Shown piece by piece: positions 23,027 through 32,094 of a DNA stretch of 64,000 bases. The notes beneath the pieces were generated by a model that saw only the letters and a list, made by a program, of their open reading frames with translations, did no database searches and was not told the origin of the DNA. The stretch is from Ignavibacteria bacterium (GTDB taxonomy: Bacteria; Bacteroidota; Ignavibacteria; Tepidaquicellales; Tepidaquicellaceae): assembly GCA_041649015.1 (NCBI GenBank), contig JBAZNU010000004.1, positions 248,001 to 312,000 on the forward strand, given 5' to 3'. The position numbers and the translations under genes were made by a program. Numbering within the stretch: position 1 is the stretch's first letter; each line of letters opens with the position of its first letter.

Positions 23027-25309
23027 ATGGATCTAATTAATTTTATTAGAGTTCTGGCTAAAAGAAAATTAATTCTTATTATCGTTCCTGTTATTACAAT
23101 TATTATCTCATACTTTCTTACGAAAAATCTTCCAAATATTTATTCTTCTGAAGCTCAAATTACTGCTGGAATCACAGATGGTTCAAATGTAGATTTCTCT
23201 TCAAAGGAAAATGCGGAGAAAGAATCTGTTATCGAACAAAAATTCAGTAATTTGATCGAATTAATGAAATCCAAAAAAATTCTCGATTTGGTTTCGTACA
23301 GATTAATTCTTCATGACCTGACTTCAGATAAACCCTTCAGAACTTTAAGTAAATTAATTCTTGAAATTTCTCCTGATGGTAGACAATATGCGATAAATAC
23401 TTTTACTCTGAAATTGGATTCTGTCAAAGCCTTGAATTATGAATTTGAAAGTGAACGCGGTTTGCTGAAAGTCCTTGAAAGTATGAAATATGACGAAGAT
23501 GAACTATCTGGAAAAATTAAAATTTCTCGGGTTGAAAATAGCGATTATATTAGTATTAAATCAGAAAGTGAGAATCCGGACTTATCTGCGTTCATCGTTA
23601 ATGTCCTATGCGAAGAATTTATTAAATACTATAAGGGTAGTTTTAAACTCAAACAATATGAATCACTGGATTTCTGGACAAAAATTGTTGACCAAAAGAA
23701 AAAGGAACTTGATGATAAAATAATTGTGCTGAAAGATTACAAAATCAAGAATAGGGTTATTAATCTTTATGAACAAACTAAATCAATCGACAATCAGATT
23801 GCCGGGATGGAAGTTGTTAGGGAAGAAGTTAATAAAACTGTTCCCGGTTACAAAGCTGCTCTAAGGGATATTAATTCTCGACTTTCAGATTCAGAAAAAA
23901 GTTTTTTTGAGTATGGATTATCTTCCACAAATAAAGATATTGTCCTTCTAAAAGAAAAACTAAAATACCTGAATGATAGGCTTATCGTTAGTGGTTTGGA
24001 AGACAGCAGGATTCAGGATTCTATCATTAGAACCAGACTTTTGCTCGAAAGTAAAATTAAAGAAGCTTCAAATGAGTATTTGGTTAATCCAAACGCACCA
24101 AAGCAAGAACTGGTTATGAGGAAACTTACATATGAAATTGATTTAGAGGTCGCTGAAAATCAGGTCAAATCCATAGATAAAGATATTGAAAGACTTAGAA
24201 GAAAATTCGATGTTTATACTCCGCTCGAAGGTACTATTCAGGCTTATGAACGGGATGTAGATGTAGCTTCCAAGGTGTATCTCGATGTTTTAGGAAAGCT
24301 GAACGAAGCAAACCTCAGCACTAATCTCGATACAAAATTGGTTCAATCTCAAGTAGGAATTCCAAGCCCTCCGATTCCCTCTAAAAAAATGATGATTATT
24401 ATATTATCTGGATTGATAAGTTTTGTTCTCTGTGTGGTTGTAATTTTTGTTCTCGAATACATTGATCTGACTATAAAAACCCCGAAGAAATTTAGGCAAA
24501 TTACCGGACTAAATGTCTTAGGCTATTTGAATTACTTAAAAGATAAAACCTTAAACCTTAAACATATTTTCTCTGCTTCAGATACTTCAGTCGAAAATGA
24601 AACTTTTAAACATCTTTTGAGAAATTTAAGGTGCGAAATTGACAGTAAGATGAACAGTAAAAAAGTTTTACTTTTTACTAGCACTTCTGAAAAAGATGGC
24701 AAATCTTTCTGCATTATTTCACTTGCCTATTCATTGGCTTTGATCGGAAAAAAAGTCCTTTTAGTCGATAGTAATTTCAGAAACAATACTATATCACGTA
24801 ATTTTCAATCCGAACCAAAATTGAAAGAATTTTTTCAAGGAACAATCTCAGGTAAAGAAGCAGTTACTGTTTCTTCATTAAAAGGTATTGATACAATTGG
24901 ATGTAACATCAGTTTTGATTCACCGTTTGAAGTTGCGGGTAGGAGTTTAAATGCAGGTGTTTTTAATGTGTTAAAAGTGCATTATGATTATGTATTTATC
25001 GAAGGTCCATCCTTGAATCGTTATTCAGGCTCAAAAGAACTGGAAGCAGTGTCTGAGAAGATTATATGCGTATTCTCTGCAACAAAAGTTCTTGAAGAAC
25101 CCGATAAGCTTTCAGTCGATTATTTGAAAGGATTGAGTGATAAATTTATCGGGGCAATACTGAATAATCTTACTCTGGATAATCTTGAACAGATATATGG
25201 CGAAATGGACAAACAAAGAAGCGGAACCAGAATTTTTGTTAAGAGAATTTTGAAAAGAAGACTAACCAGCGATAAAAGTAACAGAAAAGAAAAAGAAATC
25301 ATTAAGTAA
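23027..25309 (+). CDS. Wzz/Wzc-like polysaccharide co-polymerase with degenerate BY-kinase domain
   Basis: A 760-residue inner-membrane protein controlling polysaccharide chain length and export. N-terminal Wzz domain with a transmembrane helix (about 14-33), a long periplasmic coiled coil (about 200-430), a proline-rich lead (IPSPPIPSKK) and second helix (about 455-478). The cytoplasmic domain (about 530-730) resembles BY-kinases: Walker A-like TSTSEKDGKSF, Walker A' VLLVDSNFR. The Walker B position reads YVFIEGPS where the family has a D-x-P motif. The C-terminus is Lys/Arg-rich and lacks a tyrosine cluster. Kinase activity is therefore doubtful, while the co-polymerase role is well supported. 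Confidence 0.85.
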   Translation: MDLINFIRVLAKRKLILIIVPVITIIISYFLTKNLPNIYSSEAQITAGITDGSNVDFSSKENAEKESVIEQKFSNLIELMKSKKILDLVSYRLILHDLTSDKPFRTLSKLILEISPDGRQYAINTFTLKLDSVKALNYEFESERGLLKVLESMKYDEDELSGKIKISRVENSDYISIKSESENPDLSAFIVNVLCEEFIKYYKGSFKLKQYESLDFWTKIVDQKKKELDDKIIVLKDYKIKNRVINLYEQTKSIDNQIAGMEVVREEVNKTVPGYKAALRDINSRLSDSEKSFFEYGLSSTNKDIVLLKEKLKYLNDRLIVSGLEDSRIQDSIIRTRLLLESKIKEASNEYLVNPNAPKQELVMRKLTYEIDLEVAENQVKSIDKDIERLRRKFDVYTPLEGTIQAYERDVDVASKVYLDVLGKLNEANLSTNLDTKLVQSQVGIPSPPIPSKKMMIIILSGLISFVLCVVVIFVLEYIDLTIKTPKKFRQITGLNVLGYLNYLKDKTLNLKHIFSASDTSVENETFKHLLRNLRCEIDSKMNSKKVLLFTSTSEKDGKSFCIISLAYSLALIGKKVLLVDSNFRNNTISRNFQSEPKLKEFFQGTISGKEAVTVSSLKGIDTIGCNISFDSPFEVAGRSLNAGVFNVLKVHYDYVFIEGPSLNRYSGSKELEAVSEKIICVFSATKVLEEPDKLSVDYLKGLSDKFIGAILNNLTLDNLEQIYGEMDKQRSGTRIFVKRILKRRLTSDKSNRKEKEIIK

Positions 25310-25415
25310 TTTATTTTATTTATTTTTGTTCTCTTAATTTATTAGTATTTTACAACTTACTATACGGATTTACTGTTTGTTGTTAAAATATTTTAATCGT
25401 CATTTTTGGTGTAGT

Positions 25416-25445
25416 ATGGGGCATGATACGATTTAATAACCCCAT
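25416..25445 (+). promoter_or_regulatory. Inverted repeat ATGGGG/CCCCAT in a 5' leader
   Basis: ATGGGG (25416-25421) and CCCCAT (25440-25445) are exact complements around an 18-base loop, 19 bases upstream of the GT2 start codon at 25465. It could be an operator or a leader hairpin; there is no T run to make it a terminator. Confidence 0.3.
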
Positions 25446-25464
25446 TAATTAAAATTTATTTATC

Positions 25465-26649
25465 ATGCAGTACTTTGAGCTTATTTGTTTTGTTTTTCAA
25501 TTTTTATTCACTATTCATCTCGCCTTCCCGCTAGTGCTCTTACTCTTGTATTTATTCTCATCTTCTAAAAAGTTTATTAAAGCTTCTAAAGAATACGATT
25601 TCGCTGCAATCATTACTGCATACAAAGAAACAGAAATAATAATCCCGCTGGTTGATTCTTTACAGAAACAGAATTATAATAACTACATAATATATATTGT
25701 TGCCGATGAATGTAACACTGAATTATTAAACTATAGCAATGATAATATTGTTTTATTAAAACCCGTATCCAAAATTGGTTCAAAAGTTAAATCCATTGAT
25801 TTTGCTGTTAAGAATTTTGTAAGGAAACACGATGCTTTAATTATTTTTGACTCAGATAATTTAGCTCACCCTGATTTCTTGCATAATGTTAATACTTTAT
25901 TTAATGCGGGTTTCAAAGCTGTTCAGGGTGAGAGAAAAGCAAAAAACCTTGAAACCTCTTATGCGTGTCTTGATGAAGCAAGGGACATCTATTATAATTT
26001 TTATGATAGATTAGTGATGTTTAATATTGGTTCGTCGTCTTCACTTGCGGGGTCCGGTATGGCTTTTGACGTAAAATTATACAATGACTGTCTGAATCCG
26101 GAAAATATTGTTGGTGGATTTGATAAAATTCTTCAGGCAAACATCGTATCGTCAGGACATAGAATTGCATACGCTAACAATGCCGTAATATATGATGAAA
26201 AAGTAAGTAAATCTGCTCAGCTTGAAAAACAGAGAACTCGTTGGATTAATTCATGGTTTAAGTATTTTATTCTTGGATTTGGAATTTTCTTCCGTGGCAT
26301 CTTTTCTCTTGATTTCAATAAGACCTTATTCGGATTTTTACTTCTAAGACCTCCTTTGTTTATCTTTATACTGCCTTCTGTTCTTATACTTGCTGTCAAT
26401 TATTTTGTGTCATTATATATGTTTTACACAGTAATAATTTTCTTTGCTGTTTTCGTAATCACATTTTTATCGTCTCTTGTATTACATAAAACTGATGCAA
26501 GAATTTGGAAATCTTTATTCTCAATCCCCTTGTTTGTGTACCGACAGGTTATATCATTATTTCATTTGAAAAAAGCTAATAAACAATTCTTAGAGACGGA
26601 ACACACTCATCTTGTTTATATTGAAGATGTTTTGGAGGATATAAAATGA
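25465..26649 (+). CDS. GT2 family glycosyltransferase, membrane-bound
   Basis: A 394-residue family 2 glycosyltransferase. An N-terminal helix (about 5-32) precedes the GT-A domain with AAIITAYKETE, the IIFDSDNLAHPDFL acid motif (about 130) and GSGMAFDVKLY; KQRTRWINSWFKYF matches the QxxRW motif (about residue 253-266). Three hydrophobic segments follow (about 270-345). Such proteins build polysaccharide chains from the cytoplasmic face and may translocate them. Its stop overlaps the next start (ATGA at 26646), implying coupled translation. Substrate unknown. Confidence 0.87.
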   Translation: MQYFELICFVFQFLFTIHLAFPLVLLLLYLFSSSKKFIKASKEYDFAAIITAYKETEIIIPLVDSLQKQNYNNYIIYIVADECNTELLNYSNDNIVLLKPVSKIGSKVKSIDFAVKNFVRKHDALIIFDSDNLAHPDFLHNVNTLFNAGFKAVQGERKAKNLETSYACLDEARDIYYNFYDRLVMFNIGSSSSLAGSGMAFDVKLYNDCLNPENIVGGFDKILQANIVSSGHRIAYANNAVIYDEKVSKSAQLEKQRTRWINSWFKYFILGFGIFFRGIFSLDFNKTLFGFLLLRPPLFIFILPSVLILAVNYFVSLYMFYTVIIFFAVFVITFLSSLVLHKTDARIWKSLFSIPLFVYRQVISLFHLKKANKQFLETEHTHLVYIEDVLEDIK

Positions 26650-27851
26650 AAAACCTGGATATTGTGATCGTTGGCTTGCAGTCATGGGACCTTGATATTG
26701 GTAGCAACTGTAAGAATATTGCTCTCGAGTTTTCCAAAAACAACAGAGTCTTATACGTAAATTCACCTTTAGACAGAAGCACTGCTCTTAAAAGGAAAAA
26801 TTCTCCCGAAGTTCAAAAAAGATTGAAAATAATAAAAGGGAAAGAGGATTGTATAATTAGGATAAATGACAACATGTGGAATTTCTATCCTAAAACAATT
26901 CTTGAATCAATAAGCCAATTAAAACCTGATGTTCTATTTCACTTGTTTAATAAAGTTAACAACAAGAGATTTGCCCGGCAGATAAAATATGCGATTGAGA
27001 AACTAAATTTTTCTGATTATATTATTTTTAATGATGGTGATATGTATAGAAGCTTTTACCTTAAAGAGCTTTTAAAACCTCGTTTATACATATATTACAG
27101 TCGTGATTTCTTTTCTGCAGTAAGTTATTGGAAGGCACACGGCAAGAAAATGGAAAGCGAACTTATGAAGAAATCAGATTTGGTTGTTTCTAACTCTACT
27201 TACCTCGCTGAAATTGGAAGTAGATACAATGATTATTCTTATTATGTAGGTCAAGGATGCGATATTTCACAATTTAACGAGTCTTTGGTTGATTTTGTAC
27301 CTGAAGATATCTCAAATATTAAAAAACCGGTAATTGGCTATGTCGGTGCTTTGTATTCATTAAGGTTAGATATTAATTTATTATATTTTATTGCAGAGTC
27401 CATGCCCGATTGGTCTTTAGTCTTGGTCGGTCCGGAGGATGCGGAATTTAAAAAAAGTTTATTGCATAAACTGGATAATGTACACTTCTTAGGACCGAAA
27501 AATCCAGATGACCTTCCGGCTTACGTGAAGGCATTTGATGTCTGCATTAATCCTCAAATATTAAACGAGGTTACAATAGGAAATTATCCCCGTAAGATAG
27601 ATGAATACCTCGCTATGGGAAAACCCGTTGTCGCCACAAAAACAAAAGCAATGTCAATCTTTTCCGATTATACTTTCCAGCCCGAATCGAAAGAAGGTTA
27701 TATAGAAGCAATTTCAAAAGCATTATTACAAATTAATGATGCCGAAGAAACCAAAAGAATTCAGCAAAGAAAAGATTTTGCTGCCTCTCATACTTGGGAA
27801 AATAATGTAAATGAAATCTATAATTCGATAAATAAAGTTATAAATAAATGA
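26646..27851 (+). CDS. GT4/GT1-type glycosyltransferase
   Basis: A 401-residue GT-B glycosyltransferase. The N-terminal half begins LDIVIVGLQSWDLDIGSNCK, and the C-terminal half has KPVIGYVGALYSLRLDINLL, VLVGPEDAEFKKSLLHKLDN, VHFLGPKNPDDLPAYVKAFD and YPRKIDEYLAMGKPVVATKT, the donor-binding region of the family. The acceptor and donor are unknown. It overlaps the upstream GT2 by 4 bases (ATGA) and the downstream acetyltransferase by 4 (ATGA at 27848), so three genes form one translationally coupled unit. Confidence 0.85.
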   Translation: MKNLDIVIVGLQSWDLDIGSNCKNIALEFSKNNRVLYVNSPLDRSTALKRKNSPEVQKRLKIIKGKEDCIIRINDNMWNFYPKTILESISQLKPDVLFHLFNKVNNKRFARQIKYAIEKLNFSDYIIFNDGDMYRSFYLKELLKPRLYIYYSRDFFSAVSYWKAHGKKMESELMKKSDLVVSNSTYLAEIGSRYNDYSYYVGQGCDISQFNESLVDFVPEDISNIKKPVIGYVGALYSLRLDINLLYFIAESMPDWSLVLVGPEDAEFKKSLLHKLDNVHFLGPKNPDDLPAYVKAFDVCINPQILNEVTIGNYPRKIDEYLAMGKPVVATKTKAMSIFSDYTFQPESKEGYIEAISKALLQINDAEETKRIQQRKDFAASHTWENNVNEIYNSINKVINK

Positions 27852-28465
27852 GCTTATCTGAAAAAATAAAATCATCCCCGAAATTAAAGAAATTATCCTT
27901 GCGGTTGTTAACCCCCAAGAATCAAGCAAGACCTCGGGTTTGGGTTAAATGGTTTTTAAATCCGTTCAAACATAAACGCGGTAAGGGTTCTAAAATAAGG
28001 AGAAGAACACGTATTGACGTTCTTCCTTTTAATAATTTCTCTCTTGGATCATTTTCTACAATTGAAGATTTTTCAACCATTAATAATGGTGTTGGAGAAG
28101 TAATTATTGGCGACAGGTCACGTATAGGAATGAGTAATGTTATTATCGGACCGGTTTATATCGGTAATGATGTTATTCTCGCTCAGAATGTAGTGATGTC
28201 AGGATTAAACCATGGTTATGAAGATGTAGATATTGCACCTAAATACCAGAAAGTTACAACATCACCAATACATATTGAAGATGAGGTCTGGATCGGTGCT
28301 AATGTCTCTATTGTCGCTGGAGTTACTATAGGAAAGCACTCTGTAATTGCAGCAGGTAGCGTTGTAACAAAAAATGTCCCACCATTCTCCATAGCTGTTG
28401 GTAATCCTGCAAGAATTATTAAACATTACAACTTTGAAAGTAAACAGTGGGAAAAAATTAATTAA
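27848..28465 (+). CDS. Left-handed beta-helix acyltransferase (WbbJ/maa type)
   Basis: A 205-residue hexapeptide-repeat acetyltransferase. Repeated VIIGDRSRIGMSNVIIG, YIGNDVILAQNVVMSG and VWIGANVSIVAGVTIGKHS rungs form the beta-helix, NHGYEDV holds the catalytic histidine region and the end AVGNPARIIK is typical. It likely O-acetylates a sugar of the growing polysaccharide. The basic N-terminal region (about 1-60) is unlike the core and may contact membrane. It overlaps the upstream glycosyltransferase by 4 bases. Confidence 0.88.
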   Translation: MSLSEKIKSSPKLKKLSLRLLTPKNQARPRVWVKWFLNPFKHKRGKGSKIRRRTRIDVLPFNNFSLGSFSTIEDFSTINNGVGEVIIGDRSRIGMSNVIIGPVYIGNDVILAQNVVMSGLNHGYEDVDIAPKYQKVTTSPIHIEDEVWIGANVSIVAGVTIGKHSVIAAGSVVTKNVPPFSIAVGNPARIIKHYNFESKQWEKIN

Positions 28466-28470
28466 AGAGA

Positions 28471-28587
28471 ATGGAAGATAACAAAGAAAATGATTTAAGT
28501 GAAAAGGATAAAAAGCTGGAAAAGTTTGTGATAGCTTTTTGTTTTCTTACATGTTTCGGTATTTTTATGAAAATTGTATTCTTTTAA
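28471..28587 (+). CDS. Small single-pass membrane protein, 38 aa
   Basis: A 38-residue frame lies between the acetyltransferase and the next glycosyltransferase, 5 bases after one stop and 2 bases before the next start. AAAGAGA immediately precedes the ATG as a ribosome site. The N-terminal half is highly charged (MEDNKENDLSEKDKKLEK), the C-terminal 19 residues are hydrophobic (FVIAFCFLTCFGIFMKIVFF). That pattern suggests a cytoplasm-facing, membrane-anchored small protein. I do not recognise a family. Its tight operon fit argues that it is real. Confidence 0.65.
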   Translation: MEDNKENDLSEKDKKLEKFVIAFCFLTCFGIFMKIVFF

Positions 28588-28589
28588 AT

Positions 28590-29546
28590 ATGAATGCTTG
28601 TGATGTTTCCGTTATAATCGTAAGTTGGAATACAAAAAATTTGCTGAAAGATTGTATTAATTCGGTTATTAAAGAAACCACAAAATATTCCTATGATATC
28701 TGGGTCGTTGATAATAATTCTCCGGATAATTCAGCCGATATGGTAGGAAAAGAATTTCCTGATGTTAATTTGATCGCAAATTCTGATAATAAAGGATTTT
28801 CTGCCGCAAATAATCAAGCTTTGAGAGTTGCTGCTGGAAAGAATCTGTTGTTGTTAAATCCCGATACTCTTATTAAAGATAATGCAATAGATAAAATGCT
28901 TGATTATATCTATTCACATAATGTTGGAATTGTTACTTGTAAACTTCTGAATACCGATGGATCACTTCAGAAATCAGTTTCAGGTTTCTATTCTCTTTGG
29001 AAAACTTTTATTGATAATAGACTGGTTGCTGAAATTCTTCAAAATGTAAAATTATCCAAAGCAAAAATTTATTCTGCTTGGGACCATAACTCATTAAGAG
29101 AGATTGACTGGGCAAGAGGTGCTGTCTTATTATTTTCAAGAGAAGTGATGAATAAAATTGGATTGCTTGATGAAAGATATTTTATTTATGGAGAGGAAAT
29201 TGACTTCTATTATCGGGCAAGAAAGAATAATATTAAAGCTGTCTTCCTTCCCGATGTTGAAATAATACACCACGGTAAATCCAGTTCACGGCAAAAGAAA
29301 TCCGAAATGTTTATTCAGAATTATAAAAGTCTTTATATATTTCTCAAAAAGAATTATCCGTTTTATTCATACTATATCTATCGGATAAGGGTAGTGTTTT
29401 ATTGTATTATTTGGATATTGCGGTTTTCAATAGGCTCCTTGATAAAGAAAATACTTCGAAAAGATTCTACAGGCGATATTACTCAGCTAAGAATTTATTT
29501 GAAAACATTTATTTGGCATTTCAGCAAAGAAAGTTTAATATATTAA
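28590..29546 (+). CDS. GT2 glycosyltransferase, rhamnosyltransferase (WbbL)-like
   Basis: A 318-residue family 2 glycosyltransferase. The core shows VSVIIVSWNTKNLLKDCINS, DNNSPDNSADMV, LIANSDNKGFSAANNQAL, LLLNPDTLI (acid motif) and RGAVLLFSREVMNKIGLLDE followed by FFIYGEE-like YFIYGEEIDFYYRARK, the arrangement of WbbL-type rhamnosyltransferases. A C-terminal hydrophobic segment (about 255-280) may anchor it. I start at ATG 28590, just after the small membrane protein; an upstream ATG at 28539 would overlap that gene and add an unlike sequence. Confidence 0.88.
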   Translation: MNACDVSVIIVSWNTKNLLKDCINSVIKETTKYSYDIWVVDNNSPDNSADMVGKEFPDVNLIANSDNKGFSAANNQALRVAAGKNLLLLNPDTLIKDNAIDKMLDYIYSHNVGIVTCKLLNTDGSLQKSVSGFYSLWKTFIDNRLVAEILQNVKLSKAKIYSAWDHNSLREIDWARGAVLLFSREVMNKIGLLDERYFIYGEEIDFYYRARKNNIKAVFLPDVEIIHHGKSSSRQKKSEMFIQNYKSLYIFLKKNYPFYSYYIYRIRVVFYCIIWILRFSIGSLIKKILRKDSTGDITQLRIYLKTFIWHFSKESLIY

Positions 29547-29549
29547 TTT

Positions 29550-31046
29550 ATGCCTGAAAACAGAGAATTTATATTAAACTTAAAAGGAGATTGTGAAAAT
29601 AAAAATATTCTTCAGAGATTTGTCGCATTACTGAAATATAATATAATTCAGGAAAAACTGAATAATCCTCTTGGTTATGCATTGTTTCTTCTGATTTCCG
29701 CAGGGCTTGCATATATCACATATAAGAAGGGATTTACTGTAGGTGCAGTTATTGTCGCTATGCTAATCGGTGTACCGTTCATTTTCTCTTGTATGTTTAA
29801 TTTGCGAATTGGAGTTGCTGTTATTCTTGTCGTATCATATTTCCTGATTGGCGCTATTAGGCTGATAGATTTTCCTTTGGGTGTTTTTAATGACCTTTTA
29901 ATAGCTACTATGTCATTTGGGCTGCTTATTAAACAAATAAATGAAAGAAATTGGGATTTTGTCAAGAATCCAATTAGTAAAATTATTGCAATATGGATAA
30001 TTTACAATTTGCTTCAGATTGCTAATCCATCTGCTGAATCTAGATTAGCTTGGGTTTATACTATTCGTGGCATGGCAGGTACAATGATTATGTTCTATCT
30101 TGTAATGTATTCGATAAACAGTGAGAAATATATTATTTTTATTTTGAAACTTTGGCTTTTCTTAAGTTTTTTAGCTGCTTTGTATGGTCTTTCACAGGAA
30201 TACATCGGTTTCACTAATTACGATTATAATTGGATTTATGAAGAAGAAAAAAGAGTGAAACTGCTTTTTGTTATGGGACGTATGAGAAAGTTCTCGTTTC
30301 TGGCAAGCCCGCCTGTGTTTGGTTTTATCATGGCTTATACGGGTTTGATGTGCATAATTTTATCCACCGGACCTTTCAGTAAATTTGTAAAAGGGATTTT
30401 GATAACTTCAGCTTTCCTTATGTTTCTGGGTATGGTTTATTCTGGAACAAGAGCAGCATATGCTGTTTTGCCGGCAGGTCTGATTTTTTATGCAATTTTA
30501 ACTTTTAGAAAGAAAATTCTCTTAGGTGTAGCTGTCTTACTTTTTATTGGAGTTATTATTGTTTTAATTCCGTCAAGTAACCCGAATATAGTAAGAATTC
30601 AAACTGCCTTTAAACCCAGTAATGACTTGTCATATCAGGTCAGAGTAGAGAACCAGAAATTTATTCAGCCGTTTATTCAATCACATCCGTTAGGTGGGGG
30701 ACTGGGCAGTACTGGTGTATGGGGTGAAAGATTTTCTCCAAACTCCCGTTTGGCAACATTCCCTCCAGACAGCGGATATATGAGAATTGCTGTCGAGCTC
30801 GGGTGGGTTGGACTTCTAATTTACTGTCTGATGCTTTCTATTGTCTTTTACAAAGGTATTAAAGATTATTTCAGAATCCGAAGTCCTAAACTTAAAGTAA
30901 TATCAGGAGCATTACTTACCTCAATTTATGTACTCACTGTTGCTAATTTTCCTCAGGAAGCAATCGGACAAATTCCTACAAGCCTTTTCTTTTTCACGGC
31001 TATTGCTATGATTAGTAAAGCCCGGCAGTTTGATAATGCTGGTTGA
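29550..31046 (+). CDS. O-antigen polymerase/ligase-like membrane protein (Wzy family)
   Basis: A 498-residue polytopic protein with about ten or more hydrophobic helices. The Wzy_C/O-antigen ligase-type region is GMVYSGTRAAYAVLPAGLIF followed by a periplasmic loop that ends HPLGGGLGSTGVWGERF and the helix GYMRIAVELGWVGLLIYC. Such proteins polymerise lipid-linked repeat units on the periplasmic side. It is the last gene of the plus-strand run, starting 3 bases after the WbbL-like gene. Polymerase versus ligase cannot be told from sequence alone; the presence of a Wzz-like and a Wzx gene favours polymerase. Confidence 0.85.
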   Translation: MPENREFILNLKGDCENKNILQRFVALLKYNIIQEKLNNPLGYALFLLISAGLAYITYKKGFTVGAVIVAMLIGVPFIFSCMFNLRIGVAVILVVSYFLIGAIRLIDFPLGVFNDLLIATMSFGLLIKQINERNWDFVKNPISKIIAIWIIYNLLQIANPSAESRLAWVYTIRGMAGTMIMFYLVMYSINSEKYIIFILKLWLFLSFLAALYGLSQEYIGFTNYDYNWIYEEEKRVKLLFVMGRMRKFSFLASPPVFGFIMAYTGLMCIILSTGPFSKFVKGILITSAFLMFLGMVYSGTRAAYAVLPAGLIFYAILTFRKKILLGVAVLLFIGVIIVLIPSSNPNIVRIQTAFKPSNDLSYQVRVENQKFIQPFIQSHPLGGGLGSTGVWGERFSPNSRLATFPPDSGYMRIAVELGWVGLLIYCLMLSIVFYKGIKDYFRIRSPKLKVISGALLTSIYVLTVANFPQEAIGQIPTSLFFFTAIAMISKARQFDNAG

Positions 31047-31514
31047 CTAAAAATAAATTTATTTAATTAATAGCCTAAACTATCAAATTCTATATCAAAT
31101 CGTTCTTGATAACAATAATAATCATCTGAAATCGAACAATTATTGACCTTTTTATCATAGGTTAAGACTAAATAGGTTTAGTAGATTTTTCCTAAATGTA
31201 CAATAAATCATAATTTAACTTCAAATTTCTTGTTTCTATTCATTAAAGTCACTTTTTTATGTATGCCTGCGATATGCCTGCGATATGTCTGCGATATGCC
31301 TGCGATATTTATTCATCTCAATAGAAATCAATAAATACACACATCTCCCCTTTTCAGTCATTTAAACCTCTGAAATATCAGGTGATTATAGAGGAAGGCT
31401 TACTTATGAATTTATAATCAAGAAATTACCTACATTTTGAAATGTTCGATGTCAAATTTGTGTATAGATTAATTTTAAGAAGAGAAGAAGTTCTGAAAAT
31501 AAAATATTGTATTG
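31047..31514. other. Convergent intergenic region, 468 bases, with one 11-bp array
   Basis: This gap lies between the polymerase gene and a minus-strand membrane protein gene. Aside from the tandem array at 31263-31306 it is AT-rich with no gene or clear terminator; an A/T-only inverted repeat near 31050 was too weak to call. Confidence 0.6.
31263..31306. repeat. Four tandem copies of an 11-bp unit (ATGCCTGCGAT)
   Basis: Units 1, 2 and 4 are identical (ATGCCTGCGAT) and unit 3 is ATGTCTGCGAT, with no gaps. The array is notably GC-richer than the AT-rich surroundings. It lies between the ends of convergent genes, unlike the other three arrays. Same period, different unit from those at 11203, 48724 and 63167. 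Confidence 0.95.
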
Positions 31515-32090
31515 TTACAGATTGGATTTAAGATGTCTTAAATTGTTTACAAGTATAAAAATACCACTAACTGTTATAATAGAGGCTATTACGTCCATTA
31601 AAGTAATACCGTCATCTCTTGTGAAATAAAATATTGTAAACATTTCGAAATTTTGCGGTGCTGGTAGTATTATCATTCCTAAACCGAGAATTATGAATAG
31701 TACACCGAGAATGCTTAATATAAGAATTTTATGCTTTTCTTTCTTTAAATATCTAAATGCATCTTCACTATTTAAATCACTCGATGATAACAAAAATTCA
31801 AACTCATTTATCATTTTGTCTCTGGAAATATCATCATCATTTGCAACATCTTTGAATTTTCCAAATTTATTCTTTAATGACTGGTTCTTAATGCTGTTTT
31901 CAATTCTATATAAATATTCCTGAGCCTTATCACTGTCTAATTCACTTTTTTCCAAAAGCTCAATTAGTTCGTTCAGTTTTTCATCAAGCGGTTCCTTGCT
32001 CTTAAAATTTAATCTATCGAACTCAGCAATACTTCTCTCAATCTCATTATTGTCTTTAAGATCATCGTTATCTCTCAATTCTCTTGCCAC
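31515..32090 (-). CDS. Unknown protein with two C-terminal membrane helices
   Basis: A 191-residue protein that I do not recognise. Residues 1-120 are charged and helical (ELNELIELLEKSELDSDKAQ and similar, helical-repeat-like), followed by two membrane helices (about 127-147, LILSILGVLFIILGLGMIIL, and about 165-183, MDVIASIITVSGIFILV). The topology suggests a cytoplasmic helical domain anchored in the membrane. It starts 4 bases after the UDP-xylose synthase gene stop, so the two are co-transcribed and it may serve the polysaccharide pathway. Confidence 0.7.
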   Translation of the reverse strand: MARELRDNDDLKDNNEIERSIAEFDRLNFKSKEPLDEKLNELIELLEKSELDSDKAQEYLYRIENSIKNQSLKNKFGKFKDVANDDDISRDKMINEFEFLLSSSDLNSEDAFRYLKKEKHKILILSILGVLFIILGLGMIILPAPQNFEMFTIFYFTRDDGITLMDVIASIITVSGIFILVNNLRHLKSNL

Positions 32091-32094
32091 TATC

